Source: JAXGQD01 sp964401615
GTDB taxonomy: Bacteria > Bacillota > Clostridia > Saccharofermentanales > Fastidiosipilaceae
Assembly (NCBI GenBank): GCA_964401615.1
Contig: CAYNZF010000046.1
Location: 1 to 16,491, forward strand
Direction of reading: 5' to 3'
DNA length: 16,491 bases
In this document: positions 6,452-14,187 of the stretch, one piece after another
Layout: every line of letters starts with the position of its first letter
Position numbering within the stretch: position 1 is the stretch's first letter
Made by a program: the position numbers and the translations under genes
The notes under the pieces: generated by a model
Database searches by the model: none
What the model saw: only the letters and a program-made list of their open reading frames with translations
Told to the model about the DNA's origin: nothing

Positions 6452-7471
6452 CTACCTTTCCCAGCTGATCGTCCCATCCAAATCCCAGAGGTCTTCCCAT
6501 CCTTTGGCCGCTTCCCAAAGAAAGACATGCCCCTTGATCAGGCGGCAATTTCGATCCAATCTCGCAATCGTCGCCATTTCGGCCTCACTGAGCGGATCTT
6601 CCACGACGGCTTGCAGGTTTTTCACATAATTTTCTTTTCGGACCGTAAAGGGAATCGGCAGCTGTCCACGCTGTACGGCCCATTTAAGGCAGACCAGGGC
6701 AGGATGGACAGAGTGGGCCTGAGCAATATGAAGCAATTCCGGAATTTCGATGTCCACCACATCGTCCGCGGTGGTGTCCCGGGCCGGTCGTTTGGGCGAT
6801 CCGAGAGGTGAAAAACCAATAGGCAATATTGCATGCTCAAGGCAAAACTGAAACAGTTCTTCTTGCTGAAAACTGGGGTGAAGTTCCATTTCAAGCGCCG
6901 CAGGCTGAATGCGGCAAAGGGGCAGGACCGCCTCCAGCTTGGGTATGGTCATATTGGACATGCCGATGTAGCGTGCAAGCCCTTTGTCCACCAGTTCTTC
7001 CATTTGACGCCAGGTGCGCATGAAACGGTCGACGGAAAAAGGCTTGGAGTCCGGGTTACGGGCGTCAATGGAGCAGCCCGGTGCATGGTAATTGGGAAAA
7101 GGCCAGTGGACAAAATAAATATCAAGCTGTTCCAGCTGTAAGTCATTTAGTGATTGAACACACGCGCGCATCACATTACCTGTGCCGTGATTGTTATTCC
7201 ATACCTTGGACGTAATAAAGAGCTCAGAGCGTTTGACCTCACCAGCAGCGATGGCTGCGGCGAAAACCTCACCAAGCTGAGCCTCGTTCCCATAAACCGC
7301 AGCGCAGTCAAACAATCGGTAGCCGGTGCGGATGGCATCTGCCACCGCTTCAGCAACGATGTCAGGACCGTAATTATCAGAACTGAAAGTCCCCATGCCG
7401 ATGCCGGGTATCCACTCGCCGGAGGAAAGCTGCCTTTTTGCTATCAGGTTCGTGTTGATTCGAGTCGTCAT
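6452..7471 (-). CDS. Aldo/keto reductase, probable aldose reductase
   Basis: This 339-residue (beta/alpha)8 reductase interconverts sugar aldehydes and alcohols with NAD(P)H in the cytoplasm. The catalytic tetrad is complete: Asp55, Tyr60, Lys89 and His122, within FDCAAVYGNE, ITSKVW and FVHWPF. The early GIGMGTF and the central YIGMSNM (usual form: GVSN) are family landmarks. The cofactor loop is unusual: where xylose-reductase-type enzymes have IPKS, this one reads IPFTVRKENY, so cofactor preference may differ. ATG 7471 is preferred, with AGGGA about 11 bases upstream. The extra N-terminal 14 codons would lie upstream of that site. The gene sits between the HAD phosphatase (51-base gap) and a zinc dehydrogenase. 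In this context it could reduce an aldose to a polyol that the dehydrogenases then oxidise, but direction and substrate are inference. Confidence 0.85.
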   Translation of the reverse strand: MTTRINTNLIAKRQLSSGEWIPGIGMGTFSSDNYGPDIVAEAVADAIRTGYRLFDCAAVYGNEAQLGEVFAAAIAAGEVKRSELFITSKVWNNNHGTGNVMRACVQSLNDLQLEQLDIYFVHWPFPNYHAPGCSIDARNPDSKPFSVDRFMRTWRQMEELVDKGLARYIGMSNMTIPKLEAVLPLCRIQPAALEMELHPSFQQEELFQFCLEHAILPIGFSPLGSPKRPARDTTADDVVDIEIPELLHIAQAHSVHPALVCLKWAVQRGQLPIPFTVRKENYVKNLQAVVEDPLSEAEMATIARLDRNCRLIKGHVFLWEAAKGWEDLWDLDGTISWER

Positions 7472-7522
7472 TTTTGTGCAATTCCCTTTCAGTACTTGTG
7501 ATAATTTAAACAAAATAATCTT

Positions 7523-8179
7523 TTATAGGAGAAGTTGGTGGCATTCCTCAATCGTCAACTGCGAAAAGTCTTCGACGATTCGATCGGCTTCTTTTTGGTC
7601 CTGGCGGACATAGTCAGGGTTGGCAAAAGCAATACAGACCATCCCCGCTGCTTTGGCCGCCAAGAGACCGTTACGCGAGTCTTCGATGACCAGGCAGCGA
7701 TCCGTGAAGACGCCCAGTTGCTCAGCAGCCGCCAGAAATACGTCGGGAAATGGTTTGGAACGCGCGCATTGCGTCGCACTGACAAAGGTCTGGAAACAAT
7801 CATCAACCTCGAAAAAAGTGACTATTTCATGTATATCAGCCAAAGGTGATGATGAAGCCACTGCCAGTTTTAGGCCACTGTTATGCAAGTTCCGTATCAA
7901 ATCCAGAACTCCGGCAATTGGTTTACAGCCTTCCGCAGCGGTAATGGCTGCTCGAAGAGTATTGGCCTTCTGAATCAATTCTTCGACTGTCCCGGGTAAG
8001 TTGAACGTCTGCTTTAGCGTAGACCAGGTGTGCTCTGAAGTCGTTCCGATGAAGGCATCATGATAACTGTCATCGACCACGACCCCAAACTCTTGAAGAA
8101 GTTGTTGTTTTGAACGGTTAAATCCCGCTTCGGAATCAACGATGACTCCATCCATATCAAAAATGACTGCTTCTAGCAT
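7523..8179 (-). CDS. HAD-superfamily sugar phosphatase / phosphoglucomutase-like
   Basis: This 218-residue subfamily IA HAD hydrolase has all four motifs: DMDG with nucleophile Asp8 and acid/base Asp10, the motif II serines in AVASSSP, the motif III lysine in RSKPFPD and the motif IV acidic pair in VIEDS. A helical cap lies between residues about 15 and 85. The family contains sugar-phosphate phosphatases and beta-phosphoglucomutases; the segment after the nucleophile reads DSEAGFNRSK and lacks the Thr-His pair of beta-phosphoglucomutase, so a phosphatase is more likely. GAGAAGGGG stands seven bases before ATG 8179. A phosphatase inside an operon with two sugar kinases could remove a dead-end or toxic sugar phosphate, or release a non-phosphorylated product; this is inference. 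Confidence 0.83.
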   Translation of the reverse strand: MLEAVIFDMDGVIVDSEAGFNRSKQQLLQEFGVVVDDSYHDAFIGTTSEHTWSTLKQTFNLPGTVEELIQKANTLRAAITAAEGCKPIAGVLDLIRNLHNSGLKLAVASSSPLADIHEIVTFFEVDDCFQTFVSATQCARSKPFPDVFLAAAEQLGVFTDRCLVIEDSRNGLLAAKAAGMVCIAFANPDYVRQDQKEADRIVEDFSQLTIEECHQLLL

Positions 8180-8258
8180 CTTACAACCCCTTCTCCGTTT
8201 TGTTTGACATTCTGCTGCGGTTCACTCGATCATGTGCAGTTCTTGATCCTCTGCAATT

Positions 8259-9764
8259 TTAAATACCGTAATCTTTCCTATAGGAAGCCAGGTCATCAAA
8301 AATTGGAATCAGTTCTCTGTAGAGCTTGCGGTAGATGAGATGTAATTTTTCATAACGTAGAGCGATCTCCGGGTCCGGTAAAGCGGTGTCAAGCCGTTTC
8401 AGCAGAGCGGTGCCCGCCGTCAGGTCCGGAAAAAGGCCAATCGCGGTTCCGGCCAGGATGGCAGCCCCTACCGTTGTGGCATGTTCACTCGGACTTTGCA
8501 GGCGGCTGACCGGCACATTCAGAACCCCAGACAAAATTTGACGCCATAGATTACTTTTGCCCCCACCACCGATCAGCTGCATATGACTAATTTCCAGGCC
8601 GTCTTCGCGATGCATGTCAACCGTGTCACGCAAAGCCATCGATACACCTTCGAGCACTGCGCGAAGCATATGTCCTGTCTGATGTTCATTTGACAAACCG
8701 AAATAAACGCCGCGAGCGTCCGGGTTAAAGTGAGGGGTGCGCTCCCCTGCTAAATAAGGCAAAAAGACCAGGCCGTCGGATCCCGCTTCCACTGCAGCAG
8801 CCATGATATCGAACTGTTTTAAATTCGGAACCTGACAGGCTGCCATGGACCAGTCAATCGCTCGACCTGCGTTCTGAATCGTTCCGAAGGAACCAACCGA
8901 GCGACCATCACCACTGACAATATTGAAATTGCGCATGGCCGGGTCGAGCACAGGCTTTTCCGCCATGCAGGCCGTCCAGGCGGTGGTTCCTAAACAGCAA
9001 TAGTGATCGCCCACCTTAGCCGCACCGGCTCCGATCGCGGAACCGGCTCCATCTCCGGCCCCGGCGGCAATGGGTATGCCTTCGGGCAGGCCCAGACGCG
9101 CAGCCGCCTCTTGGCACAAGCGGCCGACCAGGTCAGTGCCACGGTGTAAGCGGGGCAGCTTAGCCAAATCAAGTCCCAGGCTCCGGTAGACCTCATCGAA
9201 ATACTCCAGACTATGGACATCAATTAAACAGGCGTGTGATGCGTCTGACAAATCCGTTGTATCGTATGAGCCTTTTAAAAAGCCGGTAACATAATCCTTG
9301 GATTGTAGAAAATGGTCAGTACGTGCATAAATTTCCGGCCTCTCCTGCTTGAACCAAAGCATTTTGGCCAGTGTCGAGGGACCTGCGCGGTTGCCGGTCA
9401 ATTGGTAAAGCGACCCTTGACCGAGGATTTGGTCAATTTCTTCCGCTTGATCCCGTGACCGGGTATCTCCGTGCAATAAATGCCGTGCCAGAGCACGTCC
9501 CTCACGGTCGACGGGCAGGCAGCCCAACATGTGTCCGGTAACGGCGATCGCGTCGACTGATTTCCCAAAGTCCGGGGACTTTTGGTGCAGTTCACCCACA
9601 CAAAAATCCACCGCAGAGAGCCAGTCCTCGGAATCTTGCTCCGAGATACCGCCCGATGCGGTGTGGGTTTGGATACGGTACTGGCTGGACGCCAGCACCA
9701 CCATTTCTTCTGACACAAGACTGACTTTAGTGGCCGTTGTGCCAAGATCAATTGCTAGAATCAT
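8259..9764 (-). CDS. FGGY-family sugar kinase, xylulokinase-like
   Basis: This 501-residue ATP-dependent ketose kinase of the FGGY family has the two-domain ASKHA fold. Visible are the N-terminal phosphate motif DLGTTATK (Asp6-Lys13), the catalytic Asp238 in AGAGDGAG, YLAGERTP as in xylulokinases, and the C-terminal GGGGKSNLWRQ and VGAAILAG blocks for nucleotide binding. The length matches XylB (about 480-500). The segment that lines the sugar pocket in XylB (QMHG) reads HMLG here (His78-Met79-Leu80-Gly81), so the substrate may not be D-xylulose. GGAG lies eight bases before ATG 9764, directly after the stop of the upstream dehydrogenase gene (13-base gap), indicating coupling. Candidate substrates are D-xylulose, L-xylulose or another ketose made by the neighbouring dehydrogenases. 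Confidence 0.87.
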   Translation of the reverse strand: MILAIDLGTTATKVSLVSEEMVVLASSQYRIQTHTASGGISEQDSEDWLSAVDFCVGELHQKSPDFGKSVDAIAVTGHMLGCLPVDREGRALARHLLHGDTRSRDQAEEIDQILGQGSLYQLTGNRAGPSTLAKMLWFKQERPEIYARTDHFLQSKDYVTGFLKGSYDTTDLSDASHACLIDVHSLEYFDEVYRSLGLDLAKLPRLHRGTDLVGRLCQEAAARLGLPEGIPIAAGAGDGAGSAIGAGAAKVGDHYCCLGTTAWTACMAEKPVLDPAMRNFNIVSGDGRSVGSFGTIQNAGRAIDWSMAACQVPNLKQFDIMAAAVEAGSDGLVFLPYLAGERTPHFNPDARGVYFGLSNEHQTGHMLRAVLEGVSMALRDTVDMHREDGLEISHMQLIGGGGKSNLWRQILSGVLNVPVSRLQSPSEHATTVGAAILAGTAIGLFPDLTAGTALLKRLDTALPDPEIALRYEKLHLIYRKLYRELIPIFDDLASYRKDYGI

Positions 9765-9777
9765 GTGACTTACTCCA

Positions 9778-10797
9778 TCAGGGTGTGATCAATATTTTAC
9801 CCAGTTTACGGTAGACAGGGTCGGAAAAGACCCGGGAAATGTCTTTTAGCGGTACTCTGGCACCTAAAAGCGCTTCGATTTTTATTGAGCCGCTCTCAAT
9901 CAGGTTGAGAGAACGCTGCACGGTATATGGATTGATAAATGAGGATGTCAGATGAAGTTCACGGCGAAATACATCGAAGGGTTTTACCGAAATTTCACAT
10001 TCAGGCGGGGTCAGGCCGAACATCATGACCGTGCCGCCTTTTCCGCACAAACGGATCGCTTCTTCAACAGTCGCACCCAAACCCACACATTCAATACTGA
10101 CATCGACCGGAGGATAGCCTCGCTTAGCCATGGCTGCAAAGGGATCCACTTCTTTCGGATTGATGCAGAGTGTCGCACCAAGTTCGTAAGCAATTTTATG
10201 TTTTTCCACGATGGGTTCAATCATCACGACTCGTGCCGCACCGGATATTTTGGCCAGTTGCAGCATCATAAGGCCAATCGTACCTGCTCCGATGATCAAG
10301 ACTGTGTCTCCCGCCTTGATTCGGCTCAGGTCAATGCCATGTAGACAGCATCCCACCGGCTCAGCCATGGCCGCCATTTCCAAAGACAGATCGTCAGGCA
10401 ATTTGTAAGCTTGCTTGGCGTGGAAGGTGCAGTACTCGGCAAAACCGCCATGGGTCGTCGTTCCAATGCCAATCATGTTTTCGCAAAAATGAGCTTGGCC
10501 GTTACGGCAGTAATAGCAAGCGCCACAATAATCGTTCGGGTCCACGCTGACGCGGTCACCTACTTTTAACGCAGTGACCGCGCTGCCGACTTGTGTGATC
10601 GTCCCGGCAAATTCATGGCCGAGAATTGTTCCCGCTTGGCAATCAGCCGCGCCCTGGTCACCATGATAAATATGTAAATCAGTACCGCAAACGCCACAGG
10701 CAGCGACTTTGATCACAATTTCTTCAGGACCGGGCTCCCGCACAGGCATCTCTTGAACTTCAAGCTGATTCTTTCCTGTGAATACTGCTGCCAACAT
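9778..10797 (-). CDS. Zinc-dependent MDR sorbitol/xylitol-type dehydrogenase (second in array)
   Basis: This 339-residue medium-chain dehydrogenase is of the polyol/threonine dehydrogenase type. Catalytic zinc ligands are Cys37 (ACGVCGTD), His61 and Glu62 (GHEFAG), with the usual Glu-Pro in AAMAEPVGCC as a further zinc-site residue. Structural zinc is held by Cys91, Cys94, Cys97 and Cys105. The coenzyme site is GAGTIG in LIIGAGTIGLMM, followed by an acidic residue after the second strand (VVMIEP), which favours NAD. It is flanked by the two FGGY kinases, with 13 bases to each neighbour and GGAGG in front of ATG 10797. This kinase-dehydrogenase-kinase order fits oxidation of a polyol to a ketose that one of the kinases phosphorylates. 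Xylitol, sorbitol and arabitol are all possible; substrate cannot be decided. Confidence 0.88.
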   Translation of the reverse strand: MLAAVFTGKNQLEVQEMPVREPGPEEIVIKVAACGVCGTDLHIYHGDQGAADCQAGTILGHEFAGTITQVGSAVTALKVGDRVSVDPNDYCGACYYCRNGQAHFCENMIGIGTTTHGGFAEYCTFHAKQAYKLPDDLSLEMAAMAEPVGCCLHGIDLSRIKAGDTVLIIGAGTIGLMMLQLAKISGAARVVMIEPIVEKHKIAYELGATLCINPKEVDPFAAMAKRGYPPVDVSIECVGLGATVEEAIRLCGKGGTVMMFGLTPPECEISVKPFDVFRRELHLTSSFINPYTVQRSLNLIESGSIKIEALLGARVPLKDISRVFSDPVYRKLGKILITP

Positions 10798-10810
10798 TTT
10801 TAGTCCTCCA

Positions 10811-12418
10811 TCAGATTAAATGTTCAACGGCTGCGCGTTCAATCGCCAAGCCTTCCGTGTAGCGTTCCATGAATACGTTGTAACCTGCGAGGTCTGCCGG
10901 ATCGGGTTCGAGACGAGCGCCGATTTTACCAGCGAATACTTTTGTATCAAGGAAATCCGCCAAGGATTCTCCCTCGCTCCGTCTAATCAGATATGCTGCC
11001 AGGAGCGCAATGCCCCAGGCACCGCCCTCGCCCGCGGTTTCCAAAACAGAAATCGGCACGGTGGTGGCTGCGGCCATGATTTTTTGACCAACACCACGCG
11101 TTTTGAAGAAACCACCATGACCTCTGATTTCGTCCACTTCGACCCCCTCTTTTTCAAAGAGGATGTTCAAGCCGGTACGCAAGGCGCCAAACGGTGTAAA
11201 CAAAAGCACGCGCATAAAATTGGCCAGATTGAAATTACTTTGATTTGAACGGACAAAAAGCGGACGCCCTTCGCTGAAATGCGTGATATGTTCTCCTGAA
11301 ACATAGCCGTAAGCTAAAAGGCCACCGCATTCAGGGTCACCTTTCAGTGCCATGTTCAAGAGCGTATCGTAGAGCTTGGACTTAGGGACATCATAGCCCA
11401 GTACTTGTGTAAATTCACCGAAGATATTGATCCAGGCGTCGTAGTCGGAGGTGCAATTATTGGAATGCACCATGGCAACCAGTCTGCCATCGGGCGTTGT
11501 GACCAGGTCAATTTCCGGATAAGCCTTGCTTAGGTCCTTCTCCAGTACAATCATCGCGAACACAGAGGTTCCCGCGGAAACATTGCCGGTACGCGCAGCC
11601 ACACTGTTGGTCGCCACCATTCCGGTACCGCCATCGCTTTCAGGTGGGCAAAGTGGAATTCCCGCTTGTAAACGGCCTGTGCCATCGAGCAGCCGGGCGC
11701 CTTCGGCGGTCAATTCACCTGCGCGGTCACCGGAAATCAACACCTGCGGAAATATATCAAGTAATTTCCAGTCGAATTTTTTTTCTCTGATCAGCTCGTC
11801 GAACATGTCTCCAAATTTAGCATTAAAACTCTTGGTTTCAAGATCGATCGGGAACATGCCAGAGGCTTCTCCGACCCCTAAAACCCTTTGTCCGGTCAAC
11901 TTCCAGTGAACATATCCGGCTAAAGTCGTCATATAAGCGATTTCTGAAACGTGGGATTCACCATTAAGAATCGCTTGGTAAAGATGAGCCACGCTCCAAC
12001 GCTGCGGGATGGGGTAATCAAACAATTTGGTCAAGGCTTCCGAGGCCGGGCCGGTGATGTTGTTTCGCCAGGTGCGGAATGGCACGAGTAAATTATCTTC
12101 TTTGTCAAAAGGGATATAACCATGCATCATCGCGGAAATGCCTATGGCACCTGTCTTTTCGAGGTTGACACCGTAGTCTGTCTCAACCCGCTTGGCCATC
12201 TCTCCGTAACTTGCCTGCAGCCCTTTCCAGACATCATCCAAATCATAAGTCCAGATTCCGTTGATCTGACTGTTTTCCCAATCAAAGCTGCCGGAAGCAA
12301 TCGGAAAATTATCGGTTCCGATCAAAACAGCTTTTATTCTTGAAGAACCCAGCTCAATCCCAATCGCTGTTTTGCCTTCAATGATCTCTTGACGGATGAC
12401 ATTGCGTTCACGTTCCAT
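10811..12418 (-). CDS. FGGY-family carbohydrate kinase, substrate unknown
   Basis: This 535-residue sugar kinase is of the FGGY/ASKHA fold, longer than the second kinase of the array and only distantly similar to it. The phosphate motif reads GIELGSSRIKA near residues 20-30, with Glu in place of the usual Asp in D-x-G. The sugar-site motif is AMMHG (about 96-100), close to the QMHG of xylulokinase. The catalytic base is Asp262 in ESDGGTG, followed by GNVSAGTS, and the C-terminal nucleotide block is GHGGFFKTRGVGQ with GEGGAWGIALLAA. AAGGAG lies six bases before ATG 12418. It follows the small unknown gene by 25 bases and precedes the dehydrogenase by 13. The Glu for Asp in the first motif should be checked against relatives, since that position helps bind magnesium-ATP; the rest suggests an active ketose kinase. 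Confidence 0.82.
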   Translation of the reverse strand: MERERNVIRQEIIEGKTAIGIELGSSRIKAVLIGTDNFPIASGSFDWENSQINGIWTYDLDDVWKGLQASYGEMAKRVETDYGVNLEKTGAIGISAMMHGYIPFDKEDNLLVPFRTWRNNITGPASEALTKLFDYPIPQRWSVAHLYQAILNGESHVSEIAYMTTLAGYVHWKLTGQRVLGVGEASGMFPIDLETKSFNAKFGDMFDELIREKKFDWKLLDIFPQVLISGDRAGELTAEGARLLDGTGRLQAGIPLCPPESDGGTGMVATNSVAARTGNVSAGTSVFAMIVLEKDLSKAYPEIDLVTTPDGRLVAMVHSNNCTSDYDAWINIFGEFTQVLGYDVPKSKLYDTLLNMALKGDPECGGLLAYGYVSGEHITHFSEGRPLFVRSNQSNFNLANFMRVLLFTPFGALRTGLNILFEKEGVEVDEIRGHGGFFKTRGVGQKIMAAATTVPISVLETAGEGGAWGIALLAAYLIRRSEGESLADFLDTKVFAGKIGARLEPDPADLAGYNVFMERYTEGLAIERAAVEHLI

Positions 12419-12443
12419 GGTCTTCTCCTTAAATATTTCTATT

Positions 12444-12914
12444 CTAAGTTCTCAATTGACGTTCGATCATTTTAGCTCGTATTGTAGTAACCGCATTAGC
12501 AACATCCTGAAAGTACCTGGAAGAGTTGAACGCGATTTGAACATCGGAATCTCCGGTCGAACCTGTCGCGAGTTTCAAACGGCCTACCAGAAGACAGGTG
12601 TCAAAATCAATGAATTTGATTTGATCATACAGAATATGGCGAATGCGATATCCGCCTGCTTCGAGCTGGTAATCATCCTGTCCTTCTTCAACTACAACAA
12701 CGCCATAGCTGGTGAGTACAATTAAAATCGCTTTGGAAAACAAGTCGGTCTTTTTGACATTGTCTGCATATACTCGTCTGATGTAGATCACATCGAGGAT
12801 TTCCTCCTCGGCAGTCAAACCCATTTCTTTATTTAAAATCACTTTAAAAATGATGGGGGTATCGTCGCGGCTGTCTTTGATTATCTGAATTTTCTGTTCT
12901 AGTTCAGCATTCAT
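12444..12914 (-). CDS. Small protein of unknown function, possibly PH-like fold
   Basis: This 156-residue, probably cytoplasmic protein has no signal peptide and no clear membrane helix. An N-terminal part (1-60) with acidic and charged residues is followed by a run of alternating hydrophobic strands: AILIVLTSYGVVVVEEG, a Gly-rich turn, RIRHILYDQIKFIDFDTCLL, then LVGRLKLATG and VQIAFNSSRYFQDV, ending in an amphipathic helix (VANAVTTIRAKMIERQLR). A string of beta strands closed by a C-terminal helix is the pattern of bacterial PH-like domains, but this is a judgement by eye and I do not recognise a named family. GGTG stands about seven bases before ATG 12914. It lies between the ROK repressor and a sugar kinase, transcribed with them, which suggests a regulatory or accessory role in the pathway. 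Confidence 0.65.
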   Translation of the reverse strand: MNAELEQKIQIIKDSRDDTPIIFKVILNKEMGLTAEEEILDVIYIRRVYADNVKKTDLFSKAILIVLTSYGVVVVEEGQDDYQLEAGGYRIRHILYDQIKFIDFDTCLLVGRLKLATGSTGDSDVQIAFNSSRYFQDVANAVTTIRAKMIERQLRT

Positions 12915-12985
12915 AATCCTTCACCTTCATAGAATCAACGTTTCCGTTGTGCGGGCATCGCCATATGTGCAAAACGCGCTAGCCT

Positions 12986-14146
12986 TCAAATGATTTCTTC
13001 TTTTGAGTTTTCACCGTTAAACAGCCCTGAGTCAAAAAAATCTTGGACAAAGTGGAGGGCTGCACCGGTGGCAATGGCCTCCAGTTTATTGCGACAGGGG
13101 TACAGGTACTGCTCCGATTTTTCACCAAATGGACTTTTGGCATCAACTTTGATCCGTAAATCCGGCATGTATCGGTCAATGAAGGTTCCGATATCACCAC
13201 CAATGATGATGGAACTCCCAAACATCATCCGTATCTCAGTGACCAAGATGGCCAGGTGATCCAAATAGGTATCCCAGACCTTCATAAACATTTTGTTCCC
13301 ATTGGCCAGTTGATCAAAAAAAGTGAACAGGTCGCCTTCACTGTGAACAGAAAGTGCTTCTGTGTTGCAATAAGGTTCAAAGCACCCTTTTTGACCGCAA
13401 TAACATGGCCGTCCGTTGGGAATCAGGTTGAGGTGACCAAATTCACAGTTATATAAGCCGTCTCCCTCGAACACTTTATCGTTGGCAAAAACAGATCCGC
13501 CGATGCTATTGCAGAGGCTGAGGTAGCATGCGTTGTGGATATCCGGTGAACGGATGATTTCAGAAAGGGCTGCGGCTGCAGAATCATGGATTAGTTTGGT
13601 TTTGTACGGAATGTATCTGGAGAATTCTTCACAGGTCATGCCCGTATTATCTATGACCCTCCCGTCGACAACGATCTCCTTCTCACGATCGATAAGACCG
13701 GGAACTGAAATACCTACGCCGAGAATTTTAGTCCGGTCCAAATCGGCCGTAGTGATGATATTTTCAACCTCATTGCCCAACATTTTCAGGTAATCATCAC
13801 TGCGGGAATATTCCTTGCGGCGGTAAATGTACTTGATGATGGTGCCATCGAGATCGATCGCAATGATTTTGACATGGTGTCGAGTGATATCAAGACCGAT
13901 TGAGATTTTGGCATCGGGAGTAAAGGAATAGGCGACAGGGTTTCTGCCGCCCGTTCTGTTAACTACTTTCCTCTTGCGACTGATGAGGCCAAGACTGATC
14001 AGCTTCAATAAATTCTGGGTGACTGTCGGTAAACTCAAACTCAAATCCAATGATATTTCTTGTTTTGTAGCCTGCCTTTGCTCACGCAAATAGAAGTAAA
14101 TCCGGTCGTAGTTATTCTGTTTTATGTCCACGATGTTCATCTTCAA
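12986..14146 (-). CDS. ROK-family transcriptional repressor (XylR/NagC type)
   Basis: This 386-residue DNA-binding protein has an N-terminal winged helix (about 26-60, TKQEISLDLSLSLPTVTQNL) and a C-terminal sugar-sensing ROK domain. The zinc motif is intact: His238 in GHLNLIPNG, then Cys248, Cys250 and Cys255 in CYCGQKGC. The ATP-binding D-x-G-G-T loop of ROK sugar kinases is replaced by DITRHHV, so it is a regulator rather than a kinase; Asp188 (HDSAAAA) still marks the sugar pocket. The start is taken as TTG 14146, about 11 bases after GGAG; ATG 14140 is the alternative. Its position inside the array indicates a local repressor released by the free sugar or polyol. It is 41 bases downstream of the SDR gene. 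Its operator is not proven; a palindrome at 6392 is one candidate, the main one likely lies right of the window. Confidence 0.88.
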   Translation of the reverse strand: MKMNIVDIKQNNYDRIYFYLREQRQATKQEISLDLSLSLPTVTQNLLKLISLGLISRKRKVVNRTGGRNPVAYSFTPDAKISIGLDITRHHVKIIAIDLDGTIIKYIYRRKEYSRSDDYLKMLGNEVENIITTADLDRTKILGVGISVPGLIDREKEIVVDGRVIDNTGMTCEEFSRYIPYKTKLIHDSAAAALSEIIRSPDIHNACYLSLCNSIGGSVFANDKVFEGDGLYNCEFGHLNLIPNGRPCYCGQKGCFEPYCNTEALSVHSEGDLFTFFDQLANGNKMFMKVWDTYLDHLAILVTEIRMMFGSSIIIGGDIGTFIDRYMPDLRIKVDAKSPFGEKSEQYLYPCRNKLEAIATGAALHFVQDFFDSGLFNGENSKEEII

Positions 14147-14187
14147 TCTAATTCAATCTCCGTTCACACCATTTGATTCAGATCGGT

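Noticed and set aside
10820..11248. 142-codon plus-strand frame antisense to the longer FGGY kinase
   Set aside because: The kinase frame is complete with family motifs across this stretch; the antisense frame shows no family features.
12936..12949. Small hairpin CAACG-TTTC-CGTTG in the gap after the ROK gene
   Set aside because: Only five base pairs and no U-tract; too weak to call a terminator or operator.
12986..14146. ROK protein as a sugar kinase
   Set aside because: The ATP-binding D-x-G-G-T loop is missing and an N-terminal winged helix is present, so it is a repressor.
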